A stretch of 64,000 nucleotides of DNA, taken from positions 1-64,000 of the forward strand of contig CAIMUX010000127.1 of assembly GCA_903844735.1 (NCBI GenBank), read 5' to 3'. Origin of the DNA: Candidatus Eiseniibacteriota bacterium (GTDB taxonomy: Bacteria > Eisenbacteria > RBG-16-71-46 > CAIMUX01). A program made the position numbers and the translations under genes. The notes beneath the pieces were generated by a model. It worked only from the letters and a program-made list of their open reading frames with translations, ran no database searches and was not told the origin of the DNA. Within the stretch, counting starts at the first letter, position 1, and each line of letters begins with the position of its first letter. Shown here one piece after another: positions 25,526 to 33,926 of this stretch.

Positions 25526-26476
25526 TCAGGCCTTCCTGCCGTTTCGATCGATGCGGACCGACTTCGTCTCGTTGAGCACCTTCGTGTACGGCGGGACCGA
25601 ATCGGTCACCCATGTGTTGCCGCCGATCACCGCGCCTTGGCCGATGACGGTGTTCCCGCCGAGGATTGTCGCCCCGGCATAGATGACGACCCCTTCCTCT
25701 AGCGTCGGGTGCCGCTTCGCGCCGCGGATGATCTTGCCGCGCTCGTCCTTTGGGAACGAGAGAGCTCCGAGGGTCACGCCCTGGTAGATCTTCACGTTCT
25801 CGCCGATGTCAGTCGTCTCGCCGATGACCACCCCGGTCCCATGGTCGATGAAGAACGACTTGCCGATGCGGGCGCCCGGGTGGATGTCAATGCCGGTCTC
25901 GGAATGGGCCCACTCGGTCATGATCCGCGGTAGGAGCGGGACGCCAAGCCGGTGCAGTTCATGGGCGATGCGGTAGACCGTGATGGCCCGCAGTCCCGGG
26001 TAGGCGAAGATGATCTCGGCCAGGTTGGAGGCGGCCGGGTCGCCGTCGTAGGCGGCCTGGACGTCAAAGATCAGCATCCGGCGAAGCTCGGGCAGGCCCG
26101 AGAAGAAACTGTCCACCACCGTCTCGGAACGAGCGGCACAGTCGCACTCTTCCTCGCGGCCTCGGCAATCGAAGAAGAACGCCTGGTAGACCTGCTCAGA
26201 GAGCTCATCGGCGACGCTGTCGAGAATGGCGCCAACGTGGAAAGCCACGTTCTCCTGGGTCAAGTGCTGGACCCCATGGTATCCGGGGTAGCAGACGGCG
26301 AAAAGCATCTCCAGGATCCGCCGCGCGGACTCGCGCGATGGCAACCGAAGGTCCGGGTCGATGTTGTGCGCCACAATCCCACCGGAGTCGTACGTCTCCA
26401 CAACCCGGCTCGTGATCTCCCTCAACTTGTCCGAGAGTGGATGGCGTTTCAAAGCGTGCCTCCCCGTGTTCGTCAT
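25526..26476 (-). CDS. Serine O-acetyltransferase
   Basis: Transfers acetyl from acetyl-CoA to serine, the first step of cysteine synthesis, in the cytoplasm. The 316-residue protein has an N-terminal helical domain (to about 150) and a left-handed beta-helix of hexapeptide repeats: the signature HSETGIDIHPGARIG, FIDHGTGVVIGET, then IYQGVTLGALS and GGNTVIGQGAVIGGN. The catalytic Asp/His pair is expected in this first segment. Length matches the longer EpsC-type enzymes. The ATG at 26476 has only a weak ribosome site (GACGGCTCG), so the start is less certain. No cysteine synthase lies next to it in this window. Confidence 0.93.
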   Translation of the reverse strand: MTNTGRHALKRHPLSDKLREITSRVVETYDSGGIVAHNIDPDLRLPSRESARRILEMLFAVCYPGYHGVQHLTQENVAFHVGAILDSVADELSEQVYQAFFFDCRGREEECDCAARSETVVDSFFSGLPELRRMLIFDVQAAYDGDPAASNLAEIIFAYPGLRAITVYRIAHELHRLGVPLLPRIMTEWAHSETGIDIHPGARIGKSFFIDHGTGVVIGETTDIGENVKIYQGVTLGALSFPKDERGKIIRGAKRHPTLEEGVVIYAGATILGGNTVIGQGAVIGGNTWVTDSVPPYTKVLNETKSVRIDRNGRKA

Positions 26477-26781
26477 CGAGCCGTCGTCCGCGCCAACGAG
26501 ACCGGCGAACCGGACCCGGGTGGGCCTTCTTGATATCGGCCCACGACTGGATGCAAGCGACCTCGCAACCGCGAGCCGGGCCAGTGCGGGCCCGCCAGCT
26601 CGCCAGCCCGAGCCAGTCAGCCCGGGCCCGCCAGCCCGTCAGCCGCCCAGCTATCCAACCAGCCACTGAAACACAGTATCACAGGCCAAACGCTCTCTGC
26701 AGTCACACGAAAGAAGCTACTTCGAGAGCAGGACGGAATTCCGCTGGTGCGCGGCTCAGGGTTGGGCGACCATCATCCGTC
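26477..26781. repeat. Intergenic region with CCAGCCCG-type low-complexity repeats
   Basis: The divergent spacer between serine acetyltransferase and the gamma-glutamyltransferase-like gene. From about 26560 to 26655 it is built from short CCAGC/CCCG words (CCGCCAGCTCGCCAGCCCG and similar). This is likely slipped-strand expansion; a long plus-strand frame through it upstream of 26782 is an artefact of this composition. Confidence 0.6.
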
Positions 26782-28698
26782 ATGATCCTTCGTCCACCCA
26801 GCCTCGCTCGCCGCGGCATGGTCGTAGCCTCACACCCGATGGCCGCCGAGGCCGGAACGCGGATGCTCAGGGCCGGCGGCCATGCGGTGGATGCCGCTAT
26901 CGCGGCTGGGGCGGTTCTCTCCGTGGTAGAGCCCTCGGCCAGCGGACCCGGCGGCGATGCTTTCCTTCTCATCTGGGATCGGTCGGATGGTGTGGTCTCG
27001 GCCATCAACGGCAGCGGCGCCGCACCGGCGGGGCTCAGCGTGGATCGCTTCGCGGGGATGGCCGCGGTGCCGTCGCGGGGCGTGGCATCCCTCACCGTGC
27101 CCGGGTGTGTGGCGGCGTGGTACGAAGCCTGGTACGGCTGGGGACGCCTCTCCTGGCGGGAATTGTTCGCGCCAGCCATCGCCCTGGCTGAGGAAGGGTT
27201 CGCGGTCTCGTGGCGCCTGGCCCGCGTGCTGCGACGCGAGCGGGCAGTGTTGGCGGCCGATCCCGGGCTGGCATCGCTCTTCCTCCGCGGCGGCCGGCCG
27301 CTCGAAGCGGGAGAGATCTGCCGGCCCGAGGCATTGGCGCGCACGCTCAAGGCCATCGCCCGGGACGGCGCCGAGGCGCTTTCCACGGGTTCCCTCGCGG
27401 AACGGCTTTGCCGTGCGGTTCGGGGGGCAGGTGGCGTGCTCACGGTCGCGGATCTTGAAGACCACGAATCTGAACTGCACAGCGCGGTGGAGGTGCCGGT
27501 GCGTGGGTCGGTGGCCGTGCCGCCGGCCGAGAGCCGGGGCTTCCTCAATGCCATCTCCTCCGACATGTTCACGCTGTGCGAACAGCCGCTCCCATCCCAG
27601 GGCCTTCTTGTGCCGCTGGCCCTGCGGATTCTCGAGGAAACCTGCGCTGACCCTGGACGCCGCGCGCCTTTCAGACGCTCCGAGATGCACCGGCAGGTCG
27701 AGTCGATCCGGGTGGCTTTCGCCGTGCGGGATCTATTTCTCGGCGATCCACGGACGCTACCTGTGCCCGAGGCGGAACTGCTCGGCGCGCTGTTCGACAC
27801 CCACACGGTGACAGCGCTCGCCAATCTCGTAGGCAGGGAGGCTCGGGCGCCGCGGATGGAAGATCTGACGGCGGTCCTGTCGTGTCGGGGTATCCACTCG
27901 ACCAACCCATGCAGGTCTCGGGTGCCCGCCTCGGCCTCGCACGCCCGGCCGTTCGCCGAAGAGGTCATCGAGGCCCTTGCCGCCGCCGGACCGGGACCAC
28001 GGGCGGTGGTCGAGGCGTACCGCCGGGCGGGCTTCGGCCCCGCCGCACCCGGCGCCGACGGCGCCGACACCACCTACCTCTGTGCTGTGGATAGCGAAGG
28101 AAATGCCGTGGGCCTCATCCAGAGCATCTTCAGCCCGTTCGGCTGTGGATTCCTTGAGCCGAGCAGCGGGATCATCCTGAACAACCGAGGCGCGGGCTTC
28201 TCGCTCGATCAGCGCAGTCCGAACCGTCTGGGGCCGGGGAAGCGCGCGCGACACACGCTCAACTCGTGGATGCTGCTCGGGCCGGACGGACCGCGCTTTG
28301 TGGGAGGGACGCCCGGCGCGCAGAATCAGGTGGTCGTGAACCTGCAGGTGATCCGGGCACTGCTTGCGGGAGGACCGCTGTGGGCCGGCCCGCTCCCCAT
28401 GCGCCCGGAAAAGTGGACCGAGGCTCGCCTCGACCCGCCATCGTCGCTGAGCCCGGATGAACTGCTCGCCTCAGTGCTGGAAGCACCTCGGTGGGATCTC
28501 GACCCGCTGGGCCGCGTGCGAGTGGAGGCACGGGCGCCGGGGGAATGCCGCCGTCTCCTGCGCCGGGCCGGACACGAGGCGGTCCGCGGCGGGCCCTGGG
28601 AGGGGACCGGGTTCTTTCAAGCGATCCAGTTCGCGGGCAACGGCGTGCTCCTCGGCGCCACCGATCCCCGCGGCGAGGGGATCGCGCTGGGGATCTGA
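26782..28698 (+). CDS. Gamma-glutamyltransferase-family protein
   Basis: An Ntn-hydrolase of the GGT family, 638 residues. N-terminal ASHPMAAEAGTRMLRAGGHA and DAAIAAGAVLSVVEPSASGPGGDAF (read in two parts) match the GGT large-subunit start. The self-processing and nucleophile Thr lies in ADTTYLCAVDSEGNAVG, where canonical enzymes have TTHF. The small subunit follows, with GIILNNRGAGF and the LNS-type motif. It cleaves gamma-glutamyl bonds in glutathione or related peptides, though no Sec signal peptide is visible, so it may be cytoplasmic and act on another amide. ATG at 26782 starts at the family's conserved region. Confidence 0.85.
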   Translation: MILRPPSLARRGMVVASHPMAAEAGTRMLRAGGHAVDAAIAAGAVLSVVEPSASGPGGDAFLLIWDRSDGVVSAINGSGAAPAGLSVDRFAGMAAVPSRGVASLTVPGCVAAWYEAWYGWGRLSWRELFAPAIALAEEGFAVSWRLARVLRRERAVLAADPGLASLFLRGGRPLEAGEICRPEALARTLKAIARDGAEALSTGSLAERLCRAVRGAGGVLTVADLEDHESELHSAVEVPVRGSVAVPPAESRGFLNAISSDMFTLCEQPLPSQGLLVPLALRILEETCADPGRRAPFRRSEMHRQVESIRVAFAVRDLFLGDPRTLPVPEAELLGALFDTHTVTALANLVGREARAPRMEDLTAVLSCRGIHSTNPCRSRVPASASHARPFAEEVIEALAAAGPGPRAVVEAYRRAGFGPAAPGADGADTTYLCAVDSEGNAVGLIQSIFSPFGCGFLEPSSGIILNNRGAGFSLDQRSPNRLGPGKRARHTLNSWMLLGPDGPRFVGGTPGAQNQVVVNLQVIRALLAGGPLWAGPLPMRPEKWTEARLDPPSSLSPDELLASVLEAPRWDLDPLGRVRVEARAPGECRRLLRRAGHEAVRGGPWEGTGFFQAIQFAGNGVLLGATDPRGEGIALGI

Positions 28699-28752
28699 CA
28701 TGAGCGCCGGCGCGAACGCGGGCCTGCGTATCGGGAGGGGAGGCATCTCGTC

Positions 28753-30777
28753 GTGAACCCATGGGTCTTCCTGATTCTCTGCGTGGCCGCGGGCGGCGCG
28801 CTCCTCGCGCAGCCGGGTCCGTTACGATTTCGCGGCTCGACCCTCCTCGGCTTTCTCCTGGTGACCCTGGGGATGACCTCGCCGTTGCCGCTCCACCTCA
28901 CCCGCATGATGCTGACCAGCAGCGGGGGCAGTGACGCCTTCATCGGCGCCTGGAACCTATGGTGGACCCGCACCGCCGCCACCCAGGGGGTGAATCCGCT
29001 GTTCTGTGGATGGCTTTTCTATCCCGAGGGCACGAGCCTCGCCCTCCACACCTACAGCCTCACCTACGGCGTGTTGACCCTGCCCCTGCAGTGGCTGCTT
29101 CCTCTGGTCATGCCTGGAGGTCTGGCCGGCGCCGGCCCTCTCGGCCCTCTTTTTGTCGTGTACAACCTGGTGCTGCTCGGGTCATTCACCGCGACCGGGT
29201 ACTTCACCTACCGGCTCGCCCTACTTGTGACCCGGCACCGCACCGCTGCCATTCTCGCGGGTCTGCTTTTTGCATATACGAACTACCGGTTCGCGAATAC
29301 GGTGCGTCTCGATGTGCTGGGCACCGAATTCCTGGTGCTGGCGCTCTGGGCCTGGGTGGCACTCCTGCGCCGGCCGCATCCGCGCGGACTGTCGGCGCTC
29401 TGTGGCTCCTTGGTGCTTCTGGCCTACAGTTCGCTCGACTACACCGCCTGCGCCGTGATTCTCTTCCTCGTGGCCGGAATCGCGGAGATCGTGGTGCGGG
29501 CCACCGGCGCGGGGCGGGGTCGACGCGAAGGGAACGGTGACGCGGACGCCGCGACATCACCCCGCGGGGCCGACGCCACGCCAAACGCCACCTCACGTTC
29601 CTGGACGCCGGAACCCGAGCCTCTGCACAGAAAGCGAGACTGGCTCGGAGCGATTCTCCTTTCGGGGCTGGGAGGCGCGCTACTCCTACTGCCCCTCGTG
29701 CTGGGAGTGCTCCAGCGACTTCGCCAGGGCGGCACCGGCTTTGATCCCCGGCTCGCGGCGTTCTCCTCAGCCGATCTGCTCGATTTCTTGTTGCCGAACC
29801 CGCGGCACCCGATTTCCGGCCGGCTCTTCGCGGGGATCTCTGCCCGGTTGCACAACGGCGATGCCGGGTTCGGGCAGTCGATCGGCTGGGTGGCACTGGG
29901 GCTCTTCGTGATCGCGGTGGGATCGAATTTCCGTGCGCGGACAGGGCGCCGCTGGTTCTGGGGCTTTCTGATCTTCTTCGTCCTGTCGCTGGGGCCGTCA
30001 CTGCATTTGGGGGGGCACGTGCTGGAGAACCCCCCGTTGCCGCAGGCACTGCTGTCGAAAGCCATGCCGTTCCTGGCCGGCTCGCGAATGCCGATCCGCT
30101 ACATAGCACCCGCCTCGCTCTGCTTCGCTCTCGCCGTGGCTTGTGGTTGGGCGGCGCTACGGCGGCGCCAGGGTTTCGCCGACCCCTCTGCAGCGCGACC
30201 CGGCGCGACCCGCATCGAGGTCATCGTCGGGGCCGCCCTCCTCTTCGAGTCGCTGGCGGCGCCGATGCCGTTGCTGCGAGTACCCGTCCCGGAGATCTAC
30301 GGACAGATCCCACCCACGCCCGGGTACTACGCCCTCGCCGTGATCCCCGGCCTGGCCGCGCGCGAGTCGATGCTCTACCAGGTGGTTCACCGCCAGAGGC
30401 TGGTGCAGAGCGTGGAGACGGCAATCCCGCTGTACACGCCGCGGCCGCCGAGCCCATTCGACACTGCGCGCTGGGAGGCGCTCATGCAGAACCTCGGCAC
30501 CCCGGGCTGGATCGAATCCCAGCCCGACGAGAGCCGCGCCCAGGTCATCGGTTCGCTGCGGCAGATTCTGAGCGACGCAAAAGTCCGATGGGTGCTCTTG
30601 CAACGAACGCGTCCGGTTCTGGCGCGCGATGGGCTGAGCTTCAACATCGAACCGATCTGTGACGAGACGGCGTTCACCGCGTCCCGGGAGAACCTGCGGC
30701 GACTGTGGCCTACGCATGAGCGCGAGGTCGGCGACGCGGTGCTGTTCATGTTCGAGACGACGGAGATTCAGGAGTAG
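28753..30777 (+). CDS. Polytopic membrane protein, GT-C glycosyltransferase-like
   Basis: A 674-residue integral membrane protein with about ten to twelve hydrophobic segments. The first loop contains SDAFIGAWNLWW, then NPLFCGWLFYPEGTSL, features of GT-C-fold enzymes that use lipid-linked sugars; the acidic residue after TM1 would be catalytic. Residues 250-300 form a hydrophilic loop (GRREGNGDADA) and the C-terminal 150 residues are soluble. The start is GTG at 28753, with a purine-rich GGGAGGGGAGG upstream. It may glycosylate a surface polymer; the substrate cannot be told. Confidence 0.65.
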   Translation: MNPWVFLILCVAAGGALLAQPGPLRFRGSTLLGFLLVTLGMTSPLPLHLTRMMLTSSGGSDAFIGAWNLWWTRTAATQGVNPLFCGWLFYPEGTSLALHTYSLTYGVLTLPLQWLLPLVMPGGLAGAGPLGPLFVVYNLVLLGSFTATGYFTYRLALLVTRHRTAAILAGLLFAYTNYRFANTVRLDVLGTEFLVLALWAWVALLRRPHPRGLSALCGSLVLLAYSSLDYTACAVILFLVAGIAEIVVRATGAGRGRREGNGDADAATSPRGADATPNATSRSWTPEPEPLHRKRDWLGAILLSGLGGALLLLPLVLGVLQRLRQGGTGFDPRLAAFSSADLLDFLLPNPRHPISGRLFAGISARLHNGDAGFGQSIGWVALGLFVIAVGSNFRARTGRRWFWGFLIFFVLSLGPSLHLGGHVLENPPLPQALLSKAMPFLAGSRMPIRYIAPASLCFALAVACGWAALRRRQGFADPSAARPGATRIEVIVGAALLFESLAAPMPLLRVPVPEIYGQIPPTPGYYALAVIPGLAARESMLYQVVHRQRLVQSVETAIPLYTPRPPSPFDTARWEALMQNLGTPGWIESQPDESRAQVIGSLRQILSDAKVRWVLLQRTRPVLARDGLSFNIEPICDETAFTASRENLRRLWPTHEREVGDAVLFMFETTEIQE

Positions 30778-30788
30778 AGATCGGAGCC

Positions 30789-30962
30789 ATGACAGACAGA
30801 GGGGCACTCTGGATCTGCCGGCCGAAACACGCTTCCGGCATCGCCACCGACCTCACACAGGTGACCGTGCGCCGCATCGGCACGGCCGCCGGCCTTGTAG
30901 ACTTCAAGGTCGCCGCCATCGACGCTACCTGGTCCCGGCTCCGCTTCGCGAGGAAACGGTGA
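30789..30962 (+). CDS. Small DUF3052-like protein (57 aa)
   Basis: A compact gene 11 bp after the membrane-protein gene. It reads MTDRGALWICRPKHASGIA, TDLTQVTVRRIGTAAGLVD, FKVAAIDATWSRLRFARKR, ending at TGA 30960-30962. The pattern LW..PK......TDL....VR..G.A.GLVD.KV.AID.TWS.L.F..R matches the C-terminal half of DUF3052-type proteins and stand-alone short homologues as I recall them. Conserved pattern and proximity to the upstream stop argue that it is real. Function unknown. Confidence 0.7.
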   Translation: MTDRGALWICRPKHASGIATDLTQVTVRRIGTAAGLVDFKVAAIDATWSRLRFARKR

Positions 30963-31307
30963 GCCCCGACACTCCCTTCGCCCATCACGCGACCCTGGTG
31001 GAACTGATTCGCTCCCACTATCGGCTACGGTGAAACGGCGTCCACGATCCGAAGCACGGGTGGCGCGGGGCCTCCAGGAAGAGTAGGACACTCAAGACGT
31101 TCCCCTACGCACCCGGGATCACCTGCAAGGCCTGCAACGCAACTCATTGTTTTCGTGAACGATAGACCGGTCCGGCCAAGGCCGCCTGAGCGACAGCGTC
31201 GCGTCTTCCGACGGTGCACCGGTTCCGCGAACCCCAGGCGCAGCATCCTCCGTATGGCACCCCGGAGTCTCCGGGGACCATTCCATGGAAGCAAGAGGAG
31301 CGAACTG
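30963..31307. other. Intergenic region before the MBL-fold gene
   Basis: No gene recognised. A short perfect hairpin CCCCGGA/TCCGGGG (31260-31276, 3-base loop) lies 31 bp before the MBL-fold start, close to its ribosome site, and might modulate translation. Confidence 0.45.
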
Positions 31308-32276
31308 ATGAACGTGCATCACCGTCCCACCCGCGTCACAATGATCGGTCACAGCACGGTCCTGATTGAGATAGGCGGGAAGCGGATCCTGACCGACCCG
31401 TTCTTCGGAACCCACGGCAACCCGGCGTATCGACGCATTGGGCCGCCGGCCTTCACCCGCCGGAAGATGGCCGACGTGGACTTGGTGCTTCTCTCCCACG
31501 ATCACTGGGATCACTTCGATCGTCGTTTCTTCCGGATGCTGCCGACGTCGGTGCCGGTGGTCGTCCCCGCCCTTGCCAGCGGCTGGATGCGGATTCGCGG
31601 CGTGCGCCGCCCCGTGGGGATCCGGTGCTGGGAAAGCCTGCGGCACCACGGCATCGCCATATGGAGCGTACCGGCCTCCCACTTCTGTGTGGCCCAAGGG
31701 TTCGTCATCGAGCACGGCCCACAGCGAATCTACTTCGCAGGCGACACGTTCCACGGGCGTTTTCACGAGAGGATCGCGCGCGAGCTGGCGCCCACGGTAG
31801 CACTGCTGCCGGTGACCACGTATCGCCTGCCCATGACCATGGGCGAGGACCATGCGGTACGGGCGGTGACCGATCTGCAGTCCCAGGTGGTGATCCCGAT
31901 CCACCTCGGTCTTGAACCGCGCTCCCCGCTCCTACGCAGCTCCCAGACCGTGGGGCAGTTCGCGAAGAAACTGCACCGAGCCGCTCCGAGCGTCCAGGTA
32001 GTGCACCTCCACGAGGGTGAAAGCTGGGAATCGGAGCACGAGACGGAAGCGAAGAACGACGTCGCCGGCGATCCTGCCAACCGCGCCCCCGCGGTCCCGC
32101 CCCCGGGTCCGGGACCGCGGCCGCCCCACGACCGCCGTCTCGCTCCGCTCGTGTTCCGCATGAGCGGCCATCGGGCCGGCGTCGACGCCCTGACTGACGC
32201 AGTGGGAGGGTGCGCCGACCGGGCCGACCGCGCCGACCGCCGCACGGCACCCTGTGCTGCGCCGCCGGCGGCGTAG
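31308..32276 (+). CDS. MBL-fold metal-dependent hydrolase (UlaG/NAPE-PLD-like)
   Basis: A 322-residue metallo-beta-lactamase-fold protein. TMIGHSTVLIEIGGKRILTD leads into LLSHDHWDHFD, the HxHxDH dinuclear metal site; further ligands are the His in VPASHFCVAQ, Asp in IYFAGDTFHG and His in VVIPIHLGLE. This order and the early GHST fit the L-ascorbate lactonase/NAPE-PLD branch. The C-terminal 70 residues are Pro/Arg-rich and low-complexity. ATG at 31308 is chosen for GAGGAG eight bases upstream; the 51-residue in-frame extension is composition noise. The substrate is unknown. Confidence 0.85.
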   Translation: MNVHHRPTRVTMIGHSTVLIEIGGKRILTDPFFGTHGNPAYRRIGPPAFTRRKMADVDLVLLSHDHWDHFDRRFFRMLPTSVPVVVPALASGWMRIRGVRRPVGIRCWESLRHHGIAIWSVPASHFCVAQGFVIEHGPQRIYFAGDTFHGRFHERIARELAPTVALLPVTTYRLPMTMGEDHAVRAVTDLQSQVVIPIHLGLEPRSPLLRSSQTVGQFAKKLHRAAPSVQVVHLHEGESWESEHETEAKNDVAGDPANRAPAVPPPGPGPRPPHDRRLAPLVFRMSGHRAGVDALTDAVGGCADRADRADRRTAPCAAPPAA

Positions 32277-32337
32277 AAAGGTCCACGAAAGACGCCCGGG
32301 GGCGAGGTTCTCCGGCAATTTGTCGTCCGCGCCGTGC

Positions 32338-33738
32338 CTACTCGTGCCGCGAAACCACCCTGCGGATCGGCTTCGAGAACGCCAGCATGGCGAACCCCGC
32401 GGTCAGTCCCAGCATCGTGAGCATCAGGAAGAAGCTGGTGTGTGCCATCTTCTCCCAGTACGTACCGAGATAGCCGGATAGGTAGTTACCGAAGAAGCTG
32501 GAGAGGAACCAGACTCCCATCATCATGGAGACGATTCGCGCCGGCGCCACCTTCGTCACCAGCGACAGGCCGATAGGTGACAGGAAGAGCTCGCCGATGG
32601 TGATGATGAAGGTCGTGCTGGCCAGCCACATGACGTTCCGCCGCACCTCCGGCGTCATCCCCTGGGCGGCGATGATCATGATGATGTAGGAAAGCCCCAG
32701 CAGGAAGCAGCCGATGGCCATTTTCTGCACGCTGTCGGGCTCCTTCCCTCGCCGCGCCTGCCACGCCCAGATCATGTTCAGCAGCGGCGCAAAGGCAAAG
32801 ATCATGATCGGGTTGAACGATTGGAACCAGGTCGATGGCATCGTCCAGCCGAAAATATTCCAATTCGTGTTCTGATCGGCCCAGAGCTGCATGGTGTTCC
32901 CCTGCTGCTCGTAGCATCCCCAGAACACAATGTTGAGGCCGCAGAGAATGATGAGGGCCCAGACACGCTTCCACTCGTCCTTGGTCAGCGGCTCTTTCAC
33001 CTTGGGGCCGGCGGCGGACTTAGTCTTCGAGATGTTGTCCTCGACGAGGTACTTCTGACCTGTCAGGTAGATGATCAGCCCGATGATCATCCCGACGCCC
33101 GCCGCGCCAAAGCCATAGTGCCATCCGACTTTCTGGCCCAAGGTTCCGCAGACGAGCGGAGAGAAGAAGGCACCCAGGTTGATCCCCATGTAGAAGATCG
33201 TGAACGCCCCGTCGCGGCGCGAGTCCCCCGCGGGATAGAGGCTGCCGACCTGGGTCGAGATGTTCGGCTTGAACGCCCCGTTGCCGAAGATCAGGAACAT
33301 CAGCGCCACGAAGAAGAGGCCCTCCACCGCCATGAGAAAGTGGCCGATGGCCATGAGAACAGCGCCAAGGACGACGGTCTTGCGCTGGCCCAGGATCTTG
33401 TCGGCGAGCAACCCGCCGAAGAACGGCGTGAGGTAGACGAACGCGGTGTACAACCCGTAGATCTGCGAGGAGAGCGGCTGTGTCCCCAGCGGCCCGAAGA
33501 TCGACTCCAGCGTCCCTTTGATCGCGTTGAACCCGAGAACCTCCCGCCCGACGTCCGGCTTGATGAATAGGTAGTTCACCATGTAGAGGACGAGCAGCGA
33601 GCGCATCCCGTAGTAGGAAAAGCGTTCCCACATCTCGGTGAAGAAGAGGACGAAGAGTCCGACGGGGTGGCCGAAGATCGTGCGTCCGCCCCCCGGAAGG
33701 GTCGCGGTGCGTCCGGGAGAACTCGGGGAGAAGCTCAT
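32338..33738 (-). CDS. POT/PTR-family proton-dependent peptide transporter
   Basis: A 466-residue major-facilitator protein with about 12-14 membrane segments. The POT signature EMWERFSYYGMR (ExxERFxYYG) is near residue 30, followed by FNAIKGTLES and the second signature region FIFGNGAFKPNIS-like (FLIFGNGAFKPNISTQ). It imports di- and tripeptides with protons. ATG at 33738 follows GGAG at eight bases; the longer frame to 33816 is not supported. It lies 188 bp downstream of the GH20 gene in the same direction, so it may be the last gene of the N-glycoprotein operon, taking up the peptide part. Confidence 0.92.
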   Translation of the reverse strand: MSFSPSSPGRTATLPGGGRTIFGHPVGLFVLFFTEMWERFSYYGMRSLLVLYMVNYLFIKPDVGREVLGFNAIKGTLESIFGPLGTQPLSSQIYGLYTAFVYLTPFFGGLLADKILGQRKTVVLGAVLMAIGHFLMAVEGLFFVALMFLIFGNGAFKPNISTQVGSLYPAGDSRRDGAFTIFYMGINLGAFFSPLVCGTLGQKVGWHYGFGAAGVGMIIGLIIYLTGQKYLVEDNISKTKSAAGPKVKEPLTKDEWKRVWALIILCGLNIVFWGCYEQQGNTMQLWADQNTNWNIFGWTMPSTWFQSFNPIMIFAFAPLLNMIWAWQARRGKEPDSVQKMAIGCFLLGLSYIIMIIAAQGMTPEVRRNVMWLASTTFIITIGELFLSPIGLSLVTKVAPARIVSMMMGVWFLSSFFGNYLSGYLGTYWEKMAHTSFFLMLTMLGLTAGFAMLAFSKPIRRVVSRHE

Positions 33739-33926
33739 GCTGGTATCTCCACGCGGTTTAGAGGCTGCCTGACAGGATCGAGGGAGACGACCGGGCCGAG
33801 CCGGAATCTTCGACACCCTGCCAACCGGTGACGAACGTCCCAGAATATACCATGCTCAGGCACGGTCACGCCACCTTGGAGGATCCGATGATCGTCCGTC
33901 CGTGGATGCGCCGGATGGCACCACGG

